In this document: in pieces, positions 13,793 through 25,679 of the stretch
How positions within the stretch are numbered: the first letter of the stretch is position 1
Layout: the number at the start of each line of letters is the position of its first letter
From: Hemibagrus wyckioides
Lineage: Eukaryota > Chordata > Actinopteri > Siluriformes > Bagridae
DNA: 64,000 bases
Reading direction: 5' to 3'
Assembly: GCF_019097595.1 (NCBI RefSeq)
Contig: NC_080717.1
Span: forward strand, 24,884,376-24,948,375
Position numbers and translations under genes: made by a program
Notes under the pieces: model-generated
Databases searched by the model: none
Told to the model about the DNA's origin: nothing
The model's input: the letters and a program-made list of their open reading frames with translations, nothing else

Positions 13793-16700
13793 AAAAACTA
13801 TATAAAAACTAAATAGGTGTTGTCTGGGTGTTAGGATATCAGATTCAATACCTTCAGGAAGACCCCGATAACAGCCAGTCCATTCTCCTCCATCACAGCC
13901 TCCTCAAACAAAGCGTATTTATCTGCATTCCAGTGGACCAAGTGAAGCTGCAGGAGAACAGGATGAGTTTAACACATCTCTCTCCTTTGCTTTTATGCAC
14001 ATATGTACAGACAGAGGCTAGAGGGGCAACTCAATGCCAGTGTATAGCACTTAATTTGTATGGTTTTCTAATGATTTAAACTGGTAGAGGGGGGCAAAAC
14101 CGCAGAATGTAATTAGTTTATTTTCTAGAGGAATCCAGATACTTGTTAAGCATTGGAATACTTGCATTGAACAAAATGGAGATTATGTAGAAAGAAATAT
14201 ACAATTTTTTGACACACACTTGAAATAAACAAGGCAAAATAAAAAAATAAAAAAAACTGTACAAAAATGTGTGCACACCACTTCCCATTGAGAAAAGTCC
14301 AGGTTTTACAATGCTTAGGGTTAGTTTCAAGACTTTTTCTGCAAATCTGGCAACCCAGCCCATGATCTGTCCTTACTTGTTCACACACGGTTCTTGCTTT
14401 CTGTTCTGCGGGATTTCAATCCACTTGACCACTTCATGGCAAAGTTTATATAAAATATAAACGAAAACAGTCAGACCCATGATCTGTATTCTTTCAGAAC
14501 GCTTGTATCTGTATTTGGTTACATCCCTAATAGAGACCTAATTTTTGGTTTTGTAAACACACTTCACACACACTTCAGCTTTGATACTCATTATGCAAAC
14601 TGACATGCAGTTTGCATAAAGACAGCTATAAATTCTGAAATTAACTAAAAAGAAGCAAACTAGCATGACACAAAACATCTTGAATGATGCCCAACAAGAA
14701 AAATAAGGACCCAAAACTGTCTTGAATTAACACGCAACACCTTTCATTTTTGCCTGTTCAAACTGTTCTAGTAACACCCATTCCTCAGGCTTGAAACAAT
14801 ACCTGAACATGGACGCCGTTCAACCGCACTGAAGTCTATTCACCCGAGGAAACAAAAGACTGAGGGCGGAGTGAAAGAGGACACCGGAGAGAAATAGGGC
14901 AAAAAGAGATGCACTGGAAACACTAGGGCTGAAAAATTTCCAATGTCATATGCGATTCGTTCGAATATCTTCGAATGTTCCCCCTCTCAATAAAAAAGGC
15001 TACCGCAACACAAACGTTCTTTTCAGAAGATTTGCTGTCATGGAGTTGTAAGACAACTGTTCTTTACAAAGTCGACAAACAGCCTTATCTTTAACCATCT
15101 ACAATCCCAAAATACTTCCACATGCTGCTTTTTAGATGATTTGGGGTTGTAACTGTCCGCTCAAGGCAGTTGCTGTTAGCTTCCAATTTTTGTATCATTA
15201 GCTTAATTTATTTATGGGTTAAGAGGACATTCAAACCCTTTAGGGCGCCCCCTGCTGGATCAGATGCTAAAGAACAAAATTAAAAGGTGTCTATTTGCTC
15301 TCAGGCTACAGATTAATATTCATATGGGCAACTTATAGTTCAAATATAATTTTTTCATGTCACGTTTGAACGGATATTATACCCCTGACATACAGAAGGC
15401 ATGCACTGATACTCTGTCCTGCGATATACTGTGATATTTAACATACAGTCCTTGGTAATGTTTTCTAACAGCACCTCTGACTGCAGTACAGCTGCAAATC
15501 ACAGGTTTTTTTAATGCACTCGTTCTGATATGTTTGTTCACACTGACGTGTACGCTCCAAATAAACTGAAAGGAGAACATTTATGGAAGGAGTCACCAGT
15601 GTCAATGGATTGTAACGAAGCTTTCAGACAGCTTCAGGACAGAGGAGCTTAGCTTTTAGGTTTCTCTGTAACATGACATGCTGTGCAATTGTTTCAAGAT
15701 CCTCAGCAACCACCTCACCCCAGTTGATTCTTTTCCTAAATAAAAGTGTTTTATTCCTCTGATACCACAGCAATCTGCAAACTATTGTGCTTTTGATTTA
15801 AAAAAAATTATTAAAGAACATTAATGATAAAGAAACAATAACCAGAGCATTCATATAAAACTGTGATTTGCTGCAGCTCTAATGTTGTATAACAGCAGCT
15901 CTGACAATAATCAACACCTTCTGACCAATCAGAATCCAGAACTCAGCAGCCATTACCTCAGCGGGGTAGAGGTTGCGGTCCACAGTGTGTTCAGAGCCCC
16001 AGGTGTTATTCTCACCCCAGTGGAAATGAAACTGACACAATCTGAACTGATCCTCCAGAGGACCACCACGCAGTGCTGTACATCACACACACACACACAC
16101 ACACAGCTTGTGAAGACTTTCCACTAACACAGTGATTACTGTAGCTGTAGACGACACTGCCCACACTTACTGTTACTGACAGCGTGGTCAGTTAATCTTA
16201 ACAGTGAATCGTACCGTTAATCTTAACAGTAACTTTGCAAATGGTAACGGTAAAACGAGTTATTATTATTTAATTAATATTAACTAGTATTATTGGTTCA
16301 TGGTGACATCAAAACAATCAACTCTTATAGGAAACATTAAAATGATTCAGCCTTTAAATAAATAGTATAAACAAACAAACAAAAAACACTTACAGGATGT
16401 GATTAACAACCAGATGGGATTAGTTATTAGTGGTATTAGTTTTAGTTGTAAATGACATCAGTGGCAACAACACTTATAAGATTTTGAATTTTACTGTGTT
16501 TTTAATCAGAATAGCCAATGTGCCCTTACTGGACTTGTCTGTCGTGTCGTCGTACTCGACGAGGAAGGAGTATCCGTTATTCCAGATCTGCTGGCAGGTT
16601 CTGGGGTCGTACTGTGTAACGAGCGGCTTAAGGTTCGGGTCGAAGACGCTTTTACGCACGCTGATGTCAATGGGTGACTGGCGGTCTCCTCCTGGAACTT

Positions 16701-19700
16701 CCAGAGGCTCCTGCCACATCGGGTGCACTGAGGTGAGATCTAGTTACAAACACACATACACACACACACAAATAGTTAGATAGACAGACAGACAGACAAA
16801 AAAGATAGATAAAACAAATCTCAAACAAAATCTCAAACATCCACCTACTTTTTTTAATATATTCCGCCGCCTCGCACACTTTATGGCACATCATTTTACA
16901 ATTAAAACTTCACCGAAGTGAATAGGAACGCCGACTTTGTCTTAACCGTGGCACGAGTGAAAACAGAATGGAAAGAAACTTCTCTTGAGGATGTGACTCA
17001 TGAAGGATCAAATAAAGAAATAAGGAAGAGACACGTCATCTGAATGTGGTGAGAGGGAAAAAATGCCTTGGCTTTGCAGCAGTAATTCAACCTTCCCGAA
17101 TGAAAGAACTTTCTTGGCAGCGGCGTTCCCCTTGAGACGAAAAAGGCTAAATGTTTAGGAAAATTTTGAGAAAAGAGCATACGCTAGAACATATACTCTC
17201 CACAGAGACTGTTCCTCATGCGTGACTATTTAAGCATGTCGGCAAGAGTCACATGTGACTGGAGTGTCCAACGGGCGGTTCACCGAATTAAATGTAAGCC
17301 ACAGGAATGTGAGCATGAAGGCTTTTTTTTTGGGGGGGGGGGGGGGGGGCAAGTAGTTGACGCTGTAATTCTTCCAAGCCACATCAAGCACCAACAGGAC
17401 AAAAATGACTGCCTTCACAAATTACAGCATGCTTTACAGTCAGCCACGGCCTTCAATAAAAATAAAACCTGTTCTGCAAATAGCGTACAAGTAACTGGGA
17501 CTGTTCCACTCCGAACAACCTGAACCATCAGCGAGATGTGAACGAGGTGTGGCGCAATTTAGGGAATAAAACACTCGGTCATGTTGTTACAGGAAAACTG
17601 CAAATCTCACAGTGTTTATTCCTCTTATGCAACATCAATTTGCCAATTAATAATTCATTAAAGAGCAGTTACACATGTCTTTTAAATCTGGTTATTAATA
17701 GTACAAGTCGATGTGAGTGAGATGTTAACATATCATGCACGCTTTATTAAACACACTGCTGTCAGGGCTGAACACCTTCTGACCATCAGAATCCAGAATT
17801 CAACAGTGTTGTGTTGTAGAAATGATTATTTTCACACTGATGTGTTTTAAGAGACTGTGGGACTCCCTGTCATCTACAAACATGATCAAAACTTTACCGT
17901 GTAGCTGAATGTTAAGCGCTTTGGTGTCAGCCATCTTACACACAACAACTGGAAGATGTATAATGTAAATGATAACATGCCTCCACTTTAAACTTAAAGA
18001 TGACAGCTTTTATTTTTGGGTGATTTTGGAGATGCAACAACTCCATAGCTTCACAGATGCCTTAGCAAAACTCTCAATAATGTGTTTCAGACTAGCATTT
18101 TTCCAGCCCGGAAATGAGCTTCGGCCCCAAATGAAACACCTTCACTGATTTTTTTTCCCCTTAACCTTCTGGAGTCTGAGGTATCTTTGAATATTTGAAC
18201 ACTATTCCCCTTAAATAGGTTTAACCTGAAACCCTTTTAGCCTTAGATGCAACAGAACCCAAAGTTTTCTTCAACACCATAACTCGTTTATTGTCCATGT
18301 TATAAAATGTCATCTGCTGAAAGTAATTTTTACCAATTAAAAAATACCAAAGTAATTTTTTACCATTATGAATTACTCCATTAAAGCTGATATAAATAAA
18401 GCTGACATGTGAGTAGTGTGACAATTCTTATCGTCCAGCAGATGTCAGAATAGAGCTCAGTATCGATTAATTCAATCATTTTCACTTCAACTATGTTCCT
18501 GTCTCAAAAGCTTCATCCTGCCATAACTATATCTGTTTTGTAAAAGGATCAAGTGACTAATACGAAGCGGCAGTCTTCAAACGTTAACTACAGATCTACC
18601 TCTTACTACTACAACTTACTACTGTCTTGTGTTTTTATTCCATGCCAACACCACGATCAGGGTTTTAGACTCTTGGTCCCTGACCCAGTGAACTGGCCTG
18701 AGGACAGGTTTATTGACAAAGCATGTCTGTGAGCTGTCTGCCAAATGACAGAAAAGTAAATATGCCATTATTTTCATGAAGATTTGCACAGAAGAACTGC
18801 TACTCCCTAAAGTAACTGATGGTCAGGCAGCAAATAATTTTCCATGATTTTCAAATTGAGATATCGCCACTTGGCTTACAGACACAAACTGGATGTCATA
18901 TGAAAGCTCAACTACTGCTTTTTCGCTTCAACGTCTTCTACCTGTTCATGAGAATATGACGTGACACAATTTGGATGGCCAGGACACACCTTTGAACCTT
19001 GCCCCGCAACTAGGGGAGGACTCCAATAATTACAAACGGCTCCTTTAACTTGTAAACATTGATTACAGCACTATTTACAGATGTCCTCCTGATAAACTAA
19101 TCCAATCTGAATAAAGCATGTATTGATTCCTAGAAAAGAGCTTAAAAGATTGCATTGGACAACAAACACGCTAAATGGGCAAACCAAAGTCCTCCTTCAA
19201 CTCTTAACTACACAGCTCTTCCTCCTCACATCTAAGTCTCTCGAAATAAATGAAACGAATGTCAAATATAAATAAAATCATCAAAACCGCAGAAAACCTA
19301 CAAAAAACCTAACATGCAAAAATAGCAGCTTATTTTTAGCAAGATATTTTATAATGTACAGTGTGGAAAGTAAAAACAGTGTGATATACTACAAAGTGTG
19401 TGTCATTGCTCCTTCCTGTCTTACACACTGGATAGAAAGCAACTATTAGAGCACTCGGTATCAATCCAGAGCGCATTACGACACCCAATGCCAGCTGGAT
19501 GCTGATATCAGACGCAGATTTCAGTCAGTATCAGTGTTTATTTCCAGATAAGCTCGAAGAAATTTGCTTTGATCTTTAAAGCACAGCGTGATGCAGTGCT
19601 CGGTGCTAATCCGTGTCTCTAAAAGTGACCAATCAGATAATACTGTGACCAATCAGATATATTGGATGCTCCATAGCATGATGAATAAATCTAAAAATAA

Positions 19701-20551
19701 AAATATACTACTAAACGTGGTTCGATTCTGTTCTTCGCTGTTTGTCTTCGTAAAATCTTCCTTCTTCGTCTAACACAGTTTAATGGGCAAATGATCAAAA
19801 CAAAAGATATGCAGATCAATCTGTGACATCATCTGGCAACGGTTTGACTGTTTTCCCCTGAAAAACAGTGGCCACACCGGCAGGATCATGATACGACGAG
19901 GCGAAACTTAAGACAGAACAAAATATGTGCAAAAAATAATGTCATCATTGTATCTTTCGCTGTATTATCTGTCCAGAGATTAGATCAAATTTTCTGTGAA
20001 TAGACAAACCCTAAGTGACACATTTCCAGAATATCTAGTTTTAATAACTGATGCTGTTTATTCGGGTGTGTGATTTCCCGCCCATCATGAAGACATTCAT
20101 AATTATACTGAGACCACGTGACATTTTAATTGCCCAGACACCACTAATCATGGGAACTGGTTTTAACCTAACCTAACGTCATGGGATCCACAGCAAAAGG
20201 AAAAGTGACACAATCCCAGTTTTGCATTGTTTACAATGGCAACAAATATATCTGGAAAGCTTACATCTGTCCATTTAAAGTGAACTTCAACGCTCAGAGC
20301 CAGAACACATGTTCTCGTTGCTGTCATGTGCTCGTTTCTATTCAAATCTATTGCATAGAATAAACACGTGCAAACTTTGTCCACATTACTGAGAGCTGGT
20401 ATTGAGACTTACTCTTGGACTGGACAAATCTGCTGGAGCAGGCGGACAGGTTACACCTGCGGACCGGAACCGAGCGCTGCGGTACCGGGAGCCGGACCTG
20501 CCGCACCAGGTGCCTCTGGAGGTGACGAGCAAGCACTGTTAAGGCCACCAT
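11769..20551 (-). CDS. ca5a: Mitochondrial carbonic anhydrase 5A, complete, seven exons
   Basis: Alpha carbonic anhydrase that hydrates CO2 to bicarbonate in the mitochondrial matrix, supplying carboxylation and urea-cycle steps. Exons in transcript order: 20413-20551, 16530-16727, 15957-16075, 13852-13947, 13595-13657, 12796-12954, 11769-11900. Together they give 906 nt (301 aa plus TAG), all with GT-AG borders. Exon sizes 198, 119 and 63 match the classic CA gene. Residues 1-46 are basic, Ser-containing and free of acid residues, as in a mitochondrial transit peptide. Zinc ligands are His129 and His131 (QFHFHWG) and His154 (LHLVHWN); the Glu141/Thr235 gate is in SEHTVD and SLTTPP. The proton-shuttle position (CA2 His64) is Tyr99 in NNGYSF, the hallmark of CA5A. 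The gene lies head-to-tail between uba2 and slc7a5. The first ATG is chosen because it opens the transit peptide. All active-site residues checked are present. Confidence 0.95.
11907..11947. repeat. (GA)n tract at the exon 7 acceptor of ca5a
   Basis: On the transcribed (minus) strand this is a CT-rich run ending a few bases before the exon 7 acceptor, so it serves as the polypyrimidine tract. Confidence 0.8.
15245..15258 (-). promoter_or_regulatory. CTCF-like motif in ca5a intron 3
   Basis: The minus strand reads CCAGCAGGGGGCGC, a full match to the CTCF core CCASYAGRKGGCRS. It lies in a 2-kb intron. Binding is not shown by sequence. Confidence 0.45.
17332..17349 (+). repeat. Homopolymer run of 18 G
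   Basis: Nine T are followed by eighteen G on the plus strand, inside ca5a intron 1, so the pre-mRNA carries an 18-C run. Such a run is mutable and prone to sequencing error; its exact length should be treated with caution. Confidence 0.85.
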
Positions 20552-23096
20552 GGCTAAAACACAACCTACTGTGCGCCTAAAAGCTGCGAAATAAACGCTT
20601 AATTTCGCTTAAAAGTATTAGACAATATATAGAAATGTAAGTAAAGTTATCTCATTAATGATACTGAGCTCTTTGATCTAAGACCGGACGCTATAACGAC
20701 ACCTTCCCTCAAGGCTACTAACGTTGTGCTAACATAGCAGCTCGCTAGGCTAACATCTGACGCAAGGGGGAACGTTCTAACAACCGATTGGTGGATTTCA
20801 AAAGTAGGCGGGACTTGAACCGGCACATACTGTTTCACTCAAATTCTGGAAGTTTCCATATTAATTCATTTCTATCCGTTCAAACCCTTTATAACATTTA
20901 GAATATAGATATAGAATTTAGATATAAACAGGATGAATGTGTTATTTTTTTTTAAATTTACAGTTCAATAATTTTTTTATTTTTGTTTCTGGAAATTTGG
21001 AATGCCGTCATCCAATCAGCTTTCGCCTCAGAGGGGGCGTTTCAACGGTGTTTCATATTAATACGTTTACTGTATTTATAACAAGTGACTTAAATATCTT
21101 ATTTTAATAGTAGTGTGTTTTGTAAAAGACAAACGCAAAATCAAAAGTAAGCCTCAATCAAGAGCCTCAAAAATAGAGGCGTTTTAAAAACAATAAGATA
21201 AAAAAAAAAATCATTTTGTTCTGTATACAATAGACACAATATAATATATACAATAGCGTGTATTGACTTACACAAGGTCAAATATGTGTGCTGTAAACTG
21301 TAAACCTTCTGACTACATGCCAACTAGGTCATAGGTCTCATCTCAGCAGGCACTAGGATAAACCCATTGAGTACTAGCACACTGACTGGACTTTTGGACC
21401 TCAGATGTAAACATTAGAGCACGTTTTGATCCAGCATTGAGACAAGATCATGTGATTAAGATCATAATACACTTGTTGTTGTGGATCTTTCGGCTGCTCC
21501 CTACGTGTGTGATGGGCCGCCACGGCGGGCCAACTTGTCCGCACAACAACTTGGCACAGGTTTTACGCCGAAGCCCTTCCTGATGCAACCCTCCCATTTT
21601 TATCAGGGTTTGGGCACTGCATCCAGTGGCTGGGGTTTGGGCACTGGCTGAGAATCGGACCCGGGCCTTCCGCATGAAAACCTACCACTGAGCCACCAGC
21701 ACCCTCTAAGTTCATAATACACTGAGGTTGGTTATTAAACAGATCCAGGTTCGAATCTCAAGGACAGAACGGACCATTCATTCTTTGTCAGTTTAAGAGT
21801 GGAGAAAATTTATTCCAGAGCACGAAACTGAATTTAGTGGACGCCTTCTCCAGAGATTAAATGATACACATCTCGATACATAATCAAGTCCCTGTTGTAT
21901 GAACGAGATTTATGTGCAATTCAATTACGTGTCAAGAAAATAATCCAGATTAAAGCTCTTAGATTCCAAGAATCAAGATTTTCACTGTTTTTCCTTGCTT
22001 TCAGCTAAACCCCGTGTAACAGCCTGATATGATAAAGCTTTCAGCAAATTGTTTACCATTTATATAATGAATCTCCAGTGTCAGTGTTTTGCTAACTTAG
22101 TCCGTTTTCCAACTCAGGAATGTTTTCAGGACAGTTTCTCGTAAAACGTCTAGCTGCGTTTCTTATTAACTTGAAGACAGAATAAAAAAGAAATGCTGGC
22201 AAGTGAACAATGTTTATAACTCCAATAACACAAGCGAAAACAAGAACTACCTTGTGTTTAATTTTGCACACAACACTGAATGTAACTATAAAATGGATAT
22301 AAAGTATTTATAAAGTGTAATTGTTGTAAAATAGCTATGGTATAAGAGGAAAAAAAATAAAAAATTGGGGATGTGCCCTTAAAACAAATCAACAGTGACT
22401 CTGCCTCATCACACCATGTTGATTATTTTCCTGTAACAGCAGAGCCCAGTGTTCCACTCCTTACATAAAAGCTGGATATCAAAAACAGAGACTGGTGCAC
22501 AGATAGGAACTGATTAAGTCATAAATCTTATCAAATCAGTAAAATAAAATATTTAATACCCAAGCTTGAGAATCTTGTTTGAATGGAACAAAACACAAGA
22601 CAACTCATAGGGAGAATAAATAAATGCCATCAAATTGTATTAAAAAACATGGATACAACATTTTATGTTGGAGAGAGAAAACTTATTGAACAGATCGAAC
22701 AAAAAAAATACTGTGAAATGAGCTTCTGGTGGTTTTACAAGTTCATAAAAAATAATAAATATGGAACGTCTTCAACATGGTTGATAAAACACACCAAAAT
22801 ACATTACGCTTTTCCTTCAGCCCGCTATGCCTCCAAACACGAAACATATCTGAATAACCGTAATGCTTGCTCTGAATGAGGATTTCAGCAAGCATTTCAG
22901 CAATTTGAGAATAGTCCTTTTTAAACAAATACTGAGAGTCTGTTTTTGCTGTAAAAATATGAAGAAATAGAAGAAAGACATCGATGAAGCGCTCAGCAGT
23001 TTTTGTACACATATATTTACACAAGGTTGTTAATGAGAACAGTATGAAAAATACAAACAGTAGTCCCTCTGTGTGGAGGGATGACGAGGAGACATG
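20552..23096. other. Gap between the ca5a 5' end and the uba2 3' end
   Basis: It holds the ca5a promoter (not resolvable to elements, though ATTGG/CCAAT motifs lie near 20787 and 21013), one complete tRNA-SINE (listed) and the uba2 3'UTR. An ATTAAA on the minus strand at 22552-22557 is a candidate uba2 poly(A) signal. A 98-codon open frame at 22583-22879 has AT-biased composition and no recognisable product. Confidence 0.6.
21474..21707 (-). mobile_element. tRNA-derived SINE with target-site duplication
   Basis: Read on the minus strand, the 5' end is tRNA-like: an A box TGGCTCAGTGG matches TRGCNNAGYNGG, and about 40 bases on a B-box-like GGTCCGATTC follows. The body carries the teleost SINE segments rich in GCCCTTCCTGATGCAACCC and CTTTCGGCTGCTCCC. 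It is flanked by 16-bp direct repeats (21458-21473 and 21708-21723) that differ at one base, the mark of LINE-mediated insertion. The visible tail is TTG/GTT-like rather than poly(A). It is not a tRNA gene: it does not fold as a full cloverleaf. Confidence 0.85.
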
Positions 23097-25638
23097 CTAG
23101 TCTAAAGCGATGATGTCATCCTCGTCGTTCTCGGCCGGTTGCTGGTCAAGGCGTTTGCGCTTGGGCACCGCCTCGCTCGTATCAGAGTCGGGGAGCTTCC
23201 TCTTCAGGTTACTGGTCTCTGTGGAAACGTCCATGGTGCTGGAAGAAGGTTCTTCATCAGAGTCTACAAGAAGAATGTCATCCTCTTCAGCCGCAGCTGC
23301 TGCAGAGTACAAGAGAAAGTAGAGGTTATTAAAGACACTCTGTGTACTCTTTAGCAAAAAACTAGGGTCAGGTTGGAACACCTGTCAATTATGCCCTCAT
23401 CAAAATTAGCATTTCATACATAAAAAAGCGACTCATAATACTCATTTGTGAGCTTAAACACATTGCATGTAGGGTTTAAAACTTTGTTACCTTTTGTTGA
23501 GGTAGAGGGCTGGGCAGAGTCTTTGTTGCCATTGGTAATGGTATCTTGTTCCGGAGCACTTGTAGGTGGAGCTTTCTCAGGGGCATCACCCACAACTTCA
23601 AACTCGACGTCCTTTGGCATTTCCTCACTAAGACACAAAAAATAATTAGCATTGCACTTCTCAGCTTCAACATAATATCTTCAACAAACACACACTCTTA
23701 CCAGTGCACAACATTGACCAGAAGTGTGTAATCCTGGTGGAAATCGTCGGCTTGAAGCCGGCTGCCGTTCCGAATCCCGAAGTCCGATAAAAGCTTGGCA
23801 TTGTTTGCTATAAACAAAGAGAGGGAAAAAAGCTAAGCATATTTTCATGGATGCAGTTCTGAGTTAGAGTTAAGGTAGGTGACTGGGGTGCAGTTAAGAC
23901 GCAAAGGGTGTAATGAATTGCAATTACCATCCCAACGCTTTGATAACAAGACCCTCCACTGTTTAATTTATTTTATACCGTTACAACGCACCGACACTGT
24001 AGACTTCCATTAATGTTAAAAAATAAATGTCTCTATGCAGAAAATGTCATCATAATTGAGATGAGCCTGCTATACGAGTCCTGCTGAATGAGTGGTTACT
24101 ATAAACATACTAGAACAATAAAAATACAATGTCAGAATTGGGGATTCAGTGATCGCTCTCTATAGATTTGCTGCTAAACTGCAGTCTCACCTTCAGTCTC
24201 TCCTTCCTCAGAGGAGATGAGGATTGTCCCCTTGCCGTCCTCTATCTGCACATCCGGTGCCACCATGCCAAACTTCTCCTTAAGGATCTGATGAATAAAC
24301 ACAAAAAGGTTTTTGATATAGCAGTAGATTAAGGATGATTACTGCTGGAGGCTGGAACAAGAAGTTAAACAATTTAAATATAACTGCTTCATTTGAAAAG
24401 ACATGTAACCCCACATTCTACTGTTTTAACTTATGTTTTCTGGGTAAAAGATGGCTGTTCTTGATGTGCACTGGGTTACACTATACTAAAATTAGTTCCC
24501 TACAATTCTGCACCCCCAGGATCTACCTAGAACTTTTTTCCTGAGGTCATGACTTAAACCATTTTTGTTCTCCATGTTTTGCCTTTTTAAAGATTTTAAA
24601 CACACTCCCAAGACAATGTCCCTGATGCCTCACCTTATCCTGCAGAGTCTGTACAGTGACTTTGTGCACAGTGAGTTTAATGGTGGCTTCAGGTTTGATG
24701 GCACACACATAGCAGTTTGGATTGGGACGATCTAGTGCACACGGTACCAGCAGTTTTTTCCTAGGGTTTGGTTGTTTGTTCAGGAAGATCTGAGAGAGAG
24801 AGAGAGAGAGAGAGATAGTTCAAGGCCAGAAAAGGAAAGAGGATATATGCATAGATAAAAATGATGTGTCTCACCGTACGACATTGCTGGAAGTCCGAGT
24901 TAAGAATCTTGAGCGCCTCCAGCACGATGAGGCCTGCGATGACTGCGTTAGTGGTAGCAATGGCTGGGATGATGTTTCCGGCCATAGCTAGAAGAGAAAC
25001 ATCACACACACAAAAACAAACACAAAAAACGGGCAGCTGCATCATGGAGAACACTACTGAGGCCAAGGTCATACCACCTGAGAAATGCTGCTAAAGTGAA
25101 ATCTGGACCATCAAAAGCAAATATTGATTCATTGTTAACTGATACGATAAGAGAAAAATAATAGCATGCTGCGGTGCACGCACACACTCACATTTGACGT
25201 CAAAGCGACTCTTCATGTTCATGCTGAAGATGTGCATACGCAGGTTAGCTGCCGCCGTCACAAAGTCCATGGCTGGAGGATCGTCCTGGCAACAGAGAGA
25301 GTTGTGTTTACTGTGATCAGTGCTCCTGTGTACAAACGCATCAATCAAAATAACTTGTGTACGTGTGTTTGCTCACCCTGTGGGCTTAGAGTTTGTGTGT
25401 GTGTGAGAGAGATACTGTCTGATCACAATGTTCCAAATACATCTGAGTGTATGAATGTGTGTGTGTGTGTGTATTCACTCACCTTGTCCCAAACCAGCTC
25501 AGCTCCTTCCCCTTTCTCTGCCAGCTGTGAGCGGAGTGTGCTGACACTGTCCTGGAAGAGCTGAGAGTAACCAGACACACTCAGCACCTGCTGGTCCTTC
25601 AGCCCTGTGCCACACCCCTCGTCCTGATTGCTCACTGA

Positions 25639-25679
<41 letters not shown>

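Noticed and set aside
21650..21707. A tRNA gene
   Set aside because: Only the pol III boxes and part of a tRNA shape are present; it is the head of a SINE with target duplication.
22583..22879. 98-codon open frame between ca5a and uba2
   Set aside because: AT-driven composition, no family resemblance, lies in the probable uba2 3'UTR/flank on the other strand.
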